DNA of 64,000 nt, from assembly GCF_040403615.1 (NCBI RefSeq), contig NZ_JBBAKG010000004.1, forward strand, positions 1 through 64,000, written 5' to 3'. Positions 24,184-32,359 of the stretch are shown in pieces. Within the stretch, counting starts at the first letter, position 1; every line of letters starts with the position of its first letter. The translations under genes were made by a program, and so were the position numbers. The notes under the pieces are model-generated. The model ran no database searches and was not told the origin of the DNA. It saw nothing but the letters and a program-made list of their open reading frames with translations. Origin of the DNA: Haliscomenobacter sp040403615 (GTDB taxonomy: Bacteria; Bacteroidota; Bacteroidia; Chitinophagales; Saprospiraceae).

Positions 24184-27100
24184 TTATTGGTTCTCAAATT
24201 CACTTTCTGGTACCGGATTCTCCGTTGGGCAGTCCGCAGGCCTTTTGCGGGTAAGGTACAATTTGAGTTCACCGCCCGATTTCATCGTCGAATCGGGATA
24301 AAAAACAGGCTCCTGTTTCCAGACGAAATATCCAACAGGTCGACTCGCGGGATTGTTGTCGTCGGTCTCTAAGATCAGCTTAACCCCACTATTACCCACT
24401 ATGAATTCAGCCTGGTCAAAAGATTTGCAAAGTACATCCGGGATGGGTACGTCACCGGTATTGCGCACGGATACGACCAAGGTAATTTTTGAGGCTTTGG
24501 GCACTTTAACGCCGCGCTTCAATTCGGCATCAGAAATTGTACGGCCATTGTATTTCAAAAACATCACCGTATTTTCTTCCAATATCCGGTCAAACTGATA
24601 CTCTATTTTGGCTACTTTCAAACCTTTGCGATTGAGTGCCTTGATGTATACAGACACCTCATCTCTGCCCACCAAATCAGGCAGATCTACCGGAGGGGCA
24701 GTTCCACTGGTAATTTCCACGTAGATATTGCGGCTGTTTTTTACGCGGGCAGGTGGCTTGGGGTCTTGATCCAGAATAATGCCCGGTGCTTTGTCGGGAT
24801 CAAACTGAGTAGAATTGACCACAATGCGAAAACTGGCTGCCCGGGCTTTGGCTTTGGCCTCCTCGAGGCTCATGCCTCTAAAGTCGCGCAATTCGAGCGA
24901 TTCCCCGTGATGGGTGTACAATTTCATACCCGTAGTGATGGCAAAAAAGGTCAAAAAGAGGAATGCCCCTATTGCCAACAGGTTTTTGATAAATAGTTGG
25001 GACACAAAAAATCCGATTGTATCGTTGAGAAATTCTTTAAATCGTGCTTCTACACCATAGCTTGGTATCTCTGGAAGCACCGATTTTCCAGTTTCTGGAA
25101 TGACCACCGTTGGCGCAACCACCACCGGGGCATCCACGGGGTCAGTCGGTATACTCGCAATAGGTATGGTAACCTTTGGCGCCGTAACCACTTCGGCCAG
25201 TAATTTAGGCATCAATTCGGCATATAGCCTGCTTTCGGACAGCAATTGATCAAGTTGTGCATAAGGAGTAATGCCCATAAAGCCACTTTGCTGCATCACT
25301 CCACGGCCATAGTGCAAGGGAGGAAGCGTATTGGCCTCCAAAAGGATAATTTCAGGATTGGCATTTTCATAAATGCGCACAAAACCATCTATCGTGGCCA
25401 ATCCCATAATGTCTAGTATCCGTATGGCTTTTTCAAAATCGGCTTTGACCTGGGAGGTGAGAAAAGTCTGCTCTTGCGGATTTCTGGAAAATTGGGCAGG
25501 GATGGCAGACAGTGGTTTACCAGGTAAAACTTCAGCCAGGTCAAAAATTTGATACTTCATGCTGCCTTCCATCGTAGGCGATGCCAAAACGGTGGCCGTT
25601 ATTTCCATGAAATGTCGCGCTCCTTCAGGCCCAATTAAAGATTCCAGCAAAGCCTCTTCGGCAAAAGGGAATTCAGCTTTGGGTTTTAGCTTGAGTATTT
25701 TCCGATATTCTGCCCCATCTGCACCTACTGGTCGAAACATCATGCGCAGATAGGCATCCAAATCCGTGCGGTTGCGGATTACTTTTACGGCTATACCGCC
25801 GTTTTGGTCAATGGGTTTGGCAACAAAGGGGTAACTCAGTCGGCTTTCGATTTTTTGATACGCTTCTTCTGCACTCAAATCGTAAGCCCTTTTGCTCACC
25901 ACCAATTGGTTAGGGCCCAAGAAACCATTGCGCCGCCAAACGTCCAGGGTCTGGACTTTGTTGACAGCAATGTGGGAAGTTTTGGGACCAGACCCATTGT
26001 AGGGAATTTTGTGGATGTCTAACTCGTGCTGGAGTTGCCCATCCTCGCCAGGTCGACCTTGCAAAGCAATAAATGCCTGATCCATCATTCTGGTCAAATC
26101 ATCCAGGCTGCGCTTTTGAGCAATTGCATTTGCGTTTCCGCTGGCGTATTTGACCAAAATATCCGCGCTGCGATTGCGCAGTGTTTCCACCTCTTCCATG
26201 GCTGCTGGAGCTTTCTGCAATGCCTTCACGATGCTATCCACATCGGGCAAGAAAAGCATCGCTCCGGGAGTTTGGTAGTATTCCCACTGTTGGGCAGTGC
26301 CAGTCAGCAACACCGGAATAGGGTCATATTCTTCAGAACCAGAAAGCACCTCATAAACGTGGCGCGCGGTTTGGAGGGTCAAATTGCGCTCAATGCCATA
26401 ACCGCCATAAAACAGGCCAACCTTGACTTTTTTCTCTTCCACAGGCCTCCAATTGCGCACCAAATTATCAAGGTAACTCAGAAGGCTGCGGTAGCTCGCA
26501 TCTTCGGGATGTTCGTTTGCCCGGGCTTGCAGAGAAGACCGAACCATATAAGTCAACAATTGCGACGGGCTCAATCCGATTGCAGCTCCGGCATGCAAGA
26601 TTTGTGTGGGCAAATAAGGCTCAGGGTTGGGCAAAACCTGATCGATGTACACCGTAGCCTGCTCATCAATGTATCCCCGAATGCCTGCATATGCTTGAAG
26701 CCCCAGCGAGGAAAACAATTGCTCACAAACCTTACGGATAGAAGCCGATTGCACCTGGGTAAACGGCTGCGGAGCCACATTCTGCTCGTCGTCAGGTTCT
26801 GGCAACAATGTTACCGGGCTGCCATCTTCTTTGGCCAATACCAGACAAGAAAATTTAGGCCAGGTCGGGTTTTCCAGTATGCTGATGTTGGGGGTACTTT
26901 GACCTCCTTCCAAAACCATGAAGGCATTTTCTTCCAAAATTTCGGAAGCCAATCGATTCATGCTTTTGAGCAACTCATCGGGATGAAAAATAGAATATTG
27001 TTGCCCATTGGCGGCCACCTTGATTGGGAAGCCCAGCCCGTCGTTGGCATTGATCAATAGGCGAATGTGGTCAACACGATCGTATTCGCTGTGCGACAAC

Positions 27101-27819
27101 CAATCGCCTACCCGAATGATTTCGCGACCAAAAATGCCATCTACCGCCTCGCGAAAAGAATCTGCATTATCGTTTGCGCGAACTTCGATTTGATGCTCAA
27201 TTGCACTCTGCGCGGTAGAACGGATATTTACAGGGAAACCAACCTGGTTGTGGACCCTGGTTAAGAATTCATTGGCGTCTCCTCCCAGCCAATCTTGTCT
27301 GCTCAGGGTCAGTTGACGGAGGGTGTTGAAGCCCTTTTCTTTCAACAGCGCAACCACCTGGGTTTGGTCGGTAAGTTTTCCGCACAAGGTGCTGTTGCTT
27401 CCGGTATAGGGAATCCGCAATTCTTCCAGGCGCATTTGCAATGCCCCAAATTCGCCAGGCATCACCACAAATGCAAAATTGATCAACTCTGGAAGTTCGG
27501 AGGCTTTGATGGCTTTCCCCATTTTTTGAAAATGGCGATTAAGTTCCTCCGGCGGGAGATTGCCCAGACTTTCAATGTAAACCCGAAATTGGTGGATTGA
27601 AGGGGGGCAAAGTTCTGGAGCTGGGCAAAAATCCCGGATATTGGGCTGATAAACGCTCTGCCAATTCAGGAGAATAATGTTCTCCAGGCTGTCCACAAAG
27701 ATGGGAACAGGCTCAAAACAACTGCGGTTCAGGTAATTGTAAGCAGTTCGTCCTACATCGAAGGAGCGTTCCTTCACTCTGGATGTACCGCCAAAAAAAA
27801 TGCCGACTCTTATTTTCAT
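24184..27819 (-). CDS. Membrane protein with two D-Ala-D-Ala-ligase-like ATP-grasp modules and three PASTA domains
   Basis: 1211 aa. Module 1 (about 1-455) has a Ddl-like N-terminus ('KIRVGIFFGGTSRVKERSFD') and 'IPYTGSNSTLCGKLTDQ', but its loop 'MPGEFGALQ' and end 'YIDQVLPNPEPYL' have lost the usual GEDG and E-x-N-T-x-P metal residues. Module 2 (about 460-905) keeps 'QGRPGEDGQLQHEL', 'VAKPIDQNGGIAV', 'TIDGFVRIY' and 'ILLEANTLPPLHYG', so it looks catalytically competent. A Pro/Val-rich linker, one membrane span (about 943-964, 'NLLAIGAFLFLTFFAITTG') and three PASTA repeats (about 975-1190, e.g. 'LRDFRGMSLEEAKAKA', 'VDLPDLVGRDEVSVY', 'PIPDVLCKSFDQAEF') complete it. Ligase modules should be cytosolic and PASTA domains periplasmic. 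PASTA domains bind peptidoglycan in other proteins. A link between precursor synthesis and wall sensing is inference. Confidence 0.85.
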   Translation of the reverse strand: MKIRVGIFFGGTSRVKERSFDVGRTAYNYLNRSCFEPVPIFVDSLENIILLNWQSVYQPNIRDFCPAPELCPPSIHQFRVYIESLGNLPPEELNRHFQKMGKAIKASELPELINFAFVVMPGEFGALQMRLEELRIPYTGSNSTLCGKLTDQTQVVALLKEKGFNTLRQLTLSRQDWLGGDANEFLTRVHNQVGFPVNIRSTAQSAIEHQIEVRANDNADSFREAVDGIFGREIIRVGDWLSHSEYDRVDHIRLLINANDGLGFPIKVAANGQQYSIFHPDELLKSMNRLASEILEENAFMVLEGGQSTPNISILENPTWPKFSCLVLAKEDGSPVTLLPEPDDEQNVAPQPFTQVQSASIRKVCEQLFSSLGLQAYAGIRGYIDEQATVYIDQVLPNPEPYLPTQILHAGAAIGLSPSQLLTYMVRSSLQARANEHPEDASYRSLLSYLDNLVRNWRPVEEKKVKVGLFYGGYGIERNLTLQTARHVYEVLSGSEEYDPIPVLLTGTAQQWEYYQTPGAMLFLPDVDSIVKALQKAPAAMEEVETLRNRSADILVKYASGNANAIAQKRSLDDLTRMMDQAFIALQGRPGEDGQLQHELDIHKIPYNGSGPKTSHIAVNKVQTLDVWRRNGFLGPNQLVVSKRAYDLSAEEAYQKIESRLSYPFVAKPIDQNGGIAVKVIRNRTDLDAYLRMMFRPVGADGAEYRKILKLKPKAEFPFAEEALLESLIGPEGARHFMEITATVLASPTMEGSMKYQIFDLAEVLPGKPLSAIPAQFSRNPQEQTFLTSQVKADFEKAIRILDIMGLATIDGFVRIYENANPEIILLEANTLPPLHYGRGVMQQSGFMGITPYAQLDQLLSESRLYAELMPKLLAEVVTAPKVTIPIASIPTDPVDAPVVVAPTVVIPETGKSVLPEIPSYGVEARFKEFLNDTIGFFVSQLFIKNLLAIGAFLFLTFFAITTGMKLYTHHGESLELRDFRGMSLEEAKAKARAASFRIVVNSTQFDPDKAPGIILDQDPKPPARVKNSRNIYVEITSGTAPPVDLPDLVGRDEVSVYIKALNRKGLKVAKIEYQFDRILEENTVMFLKYNGRTISDAELKRGVKVPKASKITLVVSVRNTGDVPIPDVLCKSFDQAEFIVGNSGVKLILETDDNNPASRPVGYFVWKQEPVFYPDSTMKSGGELKLYLTRKRPADCPTENPVPESEFENQ

Positions 27820-27882
27820 AGGTATGTTGCACAGATTTCGGCGATAAAATACGAATAAAAGTTGAAGAGTTTAAACGTTGAA

Positions 27883-27933
27883 GGGTTTATAGATTGATCG
27901 CCGGACAAAACCGGAGCATCCATCTATAAACCC
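27883..27933. repeat. 12-bp inverted repeat between the PASTA and metalloprotease genes
   Basis: GGGTTTATAGAT (27883-27894) and ATCTATAAACCC (27922-27933) are perfectly complementary. A nested CCGG-acaaaa-CCGG lies in the loop. It follows the stop of the metalloprotease gene but has no minus-strand T-run, so it is at best a weak terminator. Confidence 0.55.
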
Positions 27934-27948
27934 CTCCGTTTTTCAATA

Positions 27949-30900
27949 CTATTTCACCACTTCAAATTGTCTTCTTAAACTGCCTTTGTTTGAATGCAGG
28001 TGCAACAAGTAGGTTCCTGTTGGCCACTTTTGGGCATCAATTATTTGATTCTTAGTCCCTTGGGCAAGTGACCGTTGATACAGCAATTGTCCCTGGAAAT
28101 TAAAGATTCGCAAAATCCCGTCTGCGGGAAGGCTTTGTTCAAGATCCATTTGAATCCAATCTCTGGTAGGGTTGGGAAACAATTTCACTGCAAAAGGCAA
28201 AGGCACTTCGCCCAAACCCGTAGACTGGTCTATTTCAATATTGAATCGAGTAATGGGCAAAAACCCACCTTTGCCATCCTGCACAACGAAGGAGAAAAAA
28301 TCTGTAGCAGCGGTACCGCCATTGTGGGTGTATTTCAGGCGCAACGCATCGATATCTGCCTGGGTAAATTGATCCCCAATTTCCAGGATTTTATCGGTCA
28401 GGCGTAAATTGCCGTTTAAAGACACACGGGTAAGCGTATAGAGCAACTGAGCCGGGGTAGCGTCCACATCCTGTGCTTTTAGATCACTATTGGCAATGCC
28501 CTTGTTGCCATTGCGGGTTACCTTGATGCTGCGATTGGTAAGCAGCGTAGGATTGCTGGCATTTAGTACGGAGCAGAATTCAATAATCCATGAATTGAGT
28601 GCACCAACGGTACCTGCTTCTGATCTGATGACCTGTACCCGCAAGATCCAGGTGCCCTGAATGCTTTCTCCCTGCAAAATCTTAAGCGCCTCTTTCGGTT
28701 TGAATACAATCCCGTCATCAGGTGGGCAGGTACCCGTACCCGCAATGATGACCCCAGGTGCCTCATCGTCAAAACCCACTTTCATGATGCCTGTGCGCCC
28801 GGTACAAGCCTGATCATACAATACCACTACAGTACCTTTGGGACTCACCAAACTTACCTTGATCAAATTGACCGTTTGGTAATCGATGTCGATATTGGGA
28901 ATATTGATGTCTACAATGTTGCCACTATCCGTGATGTTGATGCGCGATTCAATAGTTGGGTTATTGCGGGATGGAATATTCACTGCTGCCGTGGAAGACT
29001 GTCGTTTGCATTCGGTTACACTGGTGTGAAACACAAAGGGTTCGGTGTATTCTCCCGGGCCACATTCATTCTCAGGACGTACCCGCCAAAAATGCAGGGT
29101 ATTGTCTTTCAGTATTTTATTTGGATTAAACGTATCCACGGCTACTCCTGTAGCCGAAGCAAGATTGGTGGTTCCAAACTTTGGACTTTCTGATAATTCT
29201 ACTGAATAAGTCCTGGCTGCATCGCTTTTTTTCCATCGTAAGATCGTGGACAATTGGATACCAGTTTGACCATTGGTGGGGTTTTTCAGTGCCAAAGCTG
29301 TAAAATCGTTGGAAATGGTAATCAGAGACAAGGTTCTCAAAACCGTATCTGCCCCTTGGGCAATCGCCCGCAATTTAAACGCTATGGTGTCCCTGAGTAC
29401 ATTTTGAAGATTCAAGCGAAGCGTACTGGTTTCATTGCCTTTCAGGTTGTTGGCGCTGAAAGTGGCAGTTACTCCAGCAGGCAAAGTGCCAGGTACGATG
29501 TCCAGTTTAACTGGATTGTTGAATCCACCCAATGTTAAATTGCTGATTTTGTATTCAATTGCCGCAGGCTGACAATTGAGAGGCAAACTATATGGGCTAA
29601 CGGCCAAAGCAAATGTAGATGTAGGATTGGTCATTATTTTGAAGCTCTGATTTGACATGTCAAAAAAGACATTGTCAACTGCTTCAATCTTGATGCGGGC
29701 TTCATTGGAAGACATATTGGGCAAAGTAACCTGCTCAGATCCATCATTCACGGCATTTTCAGCCAGTAAAAAGGGAAAAGAAAAGCCCCCATCTACGGAA
29801 AGCCGAATGTTGACAAAACGACAATTGACTGGAGCAAGGTGGGTATTGGCAACATCCCAGGTGATGGGTACATCATCGCCAGCTTTCCATACCTCTTGTC
29901 CGGTGTTGGGGCTTTTCACCAAAAATGGACCTGCTTTGTCGGTAACTTGCATCTTCAGGGTTTCCCATGCTACTGCTCCGCCTGCAGGGTTGTTGTCGCG
30001 TACGGTACAACGAAACGTCAGTTGGCGGGCGTAAGTAGGCAGTACTTCTGTATTGCGGCTCATGTTGTTGATAACATCTGAAAGTTGGGGCAGGGTACGG
30101 CTACCAGATGCCACTGGTGGGAAAGATCGAAAAATGGGGCTATTGCCTTTGGGCTGACCTAGTGTAGTATCCGCTCCCAGATCAAACTGCTCCCAGCAAT
30201 ACGTAATGGCGTCGCCATCAGGGTCTTTACCTATGGCGTTCAGTTGCATAGGTGTTTTCATCGGAACCACAATATTGGAACGGTAATTCAGCTTGACACT
30301 TGGTGCATTGTTAGGAGTTGGTACTTGGGTAGCACAACCGTTGCCTTCTCTTTCCCGACTAAAAGAAATGAATTCCTCCAATGAACGGGTTGCGTAATAA
30401 TCATCTGACTTGTCGGTGACATCGTTGCTGGAGCAAGACCCCGCATAGGAAAGTATCGTACTTCCGCTACCAGGTTCATAAGCACTTTCAGCGGTTCGTT
30501 GATCCTGAAAATCTGGGCAATTGTTCCAACTGTGCTTGCAAGAGAACTGGTGCCCAATCTCATGCGCCATTACAGAAACTGCAATGTAGTTGATGTCAGT
30601 TCGATAAAAACAGGTTACACCTCGCCCCTTGGTATCCAGACAAACAGTAGCTGGTGCGGCAATGCCCCCAATGTTGTTGGTACAACCCCTGGTAAAAACA
30701 TGACCAATATCGTAGCCTTTCAGACCAATACGGGCATTAAGGACGCCTGGATTTACACCCAGCAAGGTTGGGGCGCTCGCTGGTTCACTATAAGGATCAG
30801 TGGCAGCGTCTAAAAAAATCAAAGTATCGTTTTTATCAATAAGCATCAACTTTACAGCTGTTTCCCGAATAAAGATCTGATTTACCCGATTCAAGGCCGT

Positions 30901-31617
30901 ATTCATGGATGCCAAAACTTTCACTACCGTTCCGCCATTGGCCTGGGCATATTCGCCAGTACAAGCCAATGCCAATCGATAAGTTCGCAAAGGCTGAGTT
31001 GCCGCACCCCGCAGTTGCAAGGCAGGAGTGAGGTTTTTTGACTCCCGGCTAGGTGGTTCCATTGCCAACTCGGTTGTATTGATCCCGCAGCTTAAAGAAG
31101 CCACTTCTGTTTGACGCAGATCCAGGTCTTTGGTGAAATAGGAAAAATAATGGCCTGTTGCCACGTTGGAATAAGGATCGATGTAAACCGTACCTTCAAA
31201 CGTATGGATCGCAGCATGCAGTACTCCCGCACCCAGGTCAAACCGAACGCTCAGGGCCTGATTGTCCAAGCTTTTGCCACAATAGCTTTTTATCCCAGGA
31301 TATTTGGCAGCCAATCCAGGCATCATCACTGGAGATTCTTCTACAGAAAACTTGGCATATTTGCCATCGGGCAAAGGGAGCGCAATCAAAACGGATGCTC
31401 CTTTAACACCTTCCAGTGGCGCATTGCGCAATAGTTGCTGCAAGGCAGCCAAATCCAGGCTGAGGGTACGGTATTTGTTGGTAGCCAAGCCTACTTGAGC
31501 CGTTGAAGGCAATTGGATAGAGGCCGCATCTATATCACGCCAGTATTGCGGAACAGATTGAGCCATCAACAAACCACACCACAAAAACAGGCTCAATAGA
31601 AGGGAAAAATATTTCAT
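27949..31617 (-). CDS. Secreted zinc metalloprotease with P-domain, cadherin-like repeat and T9SS sorting tail
   Basis: 1222 aa from the ATG at 31617 (MKYFSLLLSLFLWCGLLMAQ, signal peptide). The catalytic motif HExxHxxxxxH is 'HEIGHQFSCKH' (reprolysin/M12B-like, about residues 350-370). Downstream come Ig/Fn3-like segments with 'GQTGIQLSTILRWKKS', a proprotein-convertase P-domain-like region ('GIVFKPKEALKILQGESIQG' then 'TWILRVQ'), a cadherin/CSPG-like repeat ('DKILEIGDQFTQADIDALRL'), and a type A C-terminal sorting domain ('LPFAVKLFPNPTRDWIQMDL' to 'GSLRRQFEVVK'). It should be exported by the type IX system and attached to or released from the cell surface. Its start codon is 12 bp from palindromic element A1. 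Confidence 0.9.
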   Translation of the reverse strand: MKYFSLLLSLFLWCGLLMAQSVPQYWRDIDAASIQLPSTAQVGLATNKYRTLSLDLAALQQLLRNAPLEGVKGASVLIALPLPDGKYAKFSVEESPVMMPGLAAKYPGIKSYCGKSLDNQALSVRFDLGAGVLHAAIHTFEGTVYIDPYSNVATGHYFSYFTKDLDLRQTEVASLSCGINTTELAMEPPSRESKNLTPALQLRGAATQPLRTYRLALACTGEYAQANGGTVVKVLASMNTALNRVNQIFIRETAVKLMLIDKNDTLIFLDAATDPYSEPASAPTLLGVNPGVLNARIGLKGYDIGHVFTRGCTNNIGGIAAPATVCLDTKGRGVTCFYRTDINYIAVSVMAHEIGHQFSCKHSWNNCPDFQDQRTAESAYEPGSGSTILSYAGSCSSNDVTDKSDDYYATRSLEEFISFSREREGNGCATQVPTPNNAPSVKLNYRSNIVVPMKTPMQLNAIGKDPDGDAITYCWEQFDLGADTTLGQPKGNSPIFRSFPPVASGSRTLPQLSDVINNMSRNTEVLPTYARQLTFRCTVRDNNPAGGAVAWETLKMQVTDKAGPFLVKSPNTGQEVWKAGDDVPITWDVANTHLAPVNCRFVNIRLSVDGGFSFPFLLAENAVNDGSEQVTLPNMSSNEARIKIEAVDNVFFDMSNQSFKIMTNPTSTFALAVSPYSLPLNCQPAAIEYKISNLTLGGFNNPVKLDIVPGTLPAGVTATFSANNLKGNETSTLRLNLQNVLRDTIAFKLRAIAQGADTVLRTLSLITISNDFTALALKNPTNGQTGIQLSTILRWKKSDAARTYSVELSESPKFGTTNLASATGVAVDTFNPNKILKDNTLHFWRVRPENECGPGEYTEPFVFHTSVTECKRQSSTAAVNIPSRNNPTIESRINITDSGNIVDINIPNIDIDYQTVNLIKVSLVSPKGTVVVLYDQACTGRTGIMKVGFDDEAPGVIIAGTGTCPPDDGIVFKPKEALKILQGESIQGTWILRVQVIRSEAGTVGALNSWIIEFCSVLNASNPTLLTNRSIKVTRNGNKGIANSDLKAQDVDATPAQLLYTLTRVSLNGNLRLTDKILEIGDQFTQADIDALRLKYTHNGGTAATDFFSFVVQDGKGGFLPITRFNIEIDQSTGLGEVPLPFAVKLFPNPTRDWIQMDLEQSLPADGILRIFNFQGQLLYQRSLAQGTKNQIIDAQKWPTGTYLLHLHSNKGSLRRQFEVVK

Positions 31618-31629
31618 ACTCAATTCGGT

Positions 31630-31760
31630 TTAAGTAACGCAGAAAAATTAACTTCCCGATTTTGGGTTTTGAATAGGAAGTCGAACGGTTCATTTTAAGT
31701 GAGCTTCCTATTCAAAAGACTCTCAAAAAATCGGGAAGTAATTTTTTACGTCAAACTAAG
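31630..31760. repeat. Palindromic element, family A copy 1
   Basis: About 130 bp. Inner stem TTGAATAGGAAG/CTTCCTATTCAA encloses the core CGAACGGTTCATTTTAAGTG. The outer stem is CTTCCCGATTTT/AAAATCGGGAAG, and imperfect terminal arms start GTAACGCAGAAAAATTA. Close to 90% identical by eye to the copies at 56091-56219 and 61981-62109. It lies immediately upstream of the metalloprotease gene. Confidence 0.9.
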
Positions 31761-31844
31761 ACGTATTTCACGATTTAGCGTAAAAATACATGCTTACCCG
31801 AATTGTAGCATGATGGGATGCGATTTTCGTCGTGAAAAGTACCG

Positions 31845-32222
31845 TTATTCTTCTTCGCTGCCCATTTGATTTTCGGCGCGCAGGCGGCCAAACAGTTGAT
31901 CGATGCGGAACATTTCGTCCAGGGTATCGTCCAGATAGAAATCGATGTCGGGTATGCGGCGCACCAATTTGCGCAAGCGGTATCCCAAGGCCTGTTTGAG
32001 GCGATTTTTTTCTTCTTCCATTTCCAACAATACCTCTTGCTTGTTTTCGGTATTGTATACGCTGAGGTAAATTTTGGCCTGCCCGAGATCGGGCGTAACT
32101 TTTACATTGGTCACTGTCACCAAGGGTTTTGCCCCGTAGATATTGGTTCCTTCGTCTTGTAGCACTACACTAAAATTCCGCTTCACCAATTCTGATATCT
32201 GTTTTTGCTTTATGGTATCCAT
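31845..32222 (-). CDS. rbfA: Ribosome-binding factor A
   Basis: 125 aa, the usual length. It has the RbfA KH-like fold signature: 'KQKQISELVKRNFSVVLQDE', 'VTVTNVKVTPDLGQAKIYLS', 'NRLKQALGYRLRKLVRRIPD' and 'IDFYLDDTLDEMFRIDQLF'. RbfA binds the pre-30S subunit and helps 16S rRNA 5'-end maturation, especially in the cold. Divergent from recG across a 137-bp gap. Confidence 0.95.
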   Translation of the reverse strand: MDTIKQKQISELVKRNFSVVLQDEGTNIYGAKPLVTVTNVKVTPDLGQAKIYLSVYNTENKQEVLLEMEEEKNRLKQALGYRLRKLVRRIPDIDFYLDDTLDEMFRIDQLFGRLRAENQMGSEEE

Positions 32223-32359
32223 TTCGCTGTACTTTTTTTAGGAGTTTATGTTTTATTTCAAGAAACAAAACAAAATTTAGCACAAAAATCAACAAAAAAG
32301 AATGCAAATTTCGCAATTCGTGTTTAATTTGCAAATTACTTTTATAATCAGCAACACAT

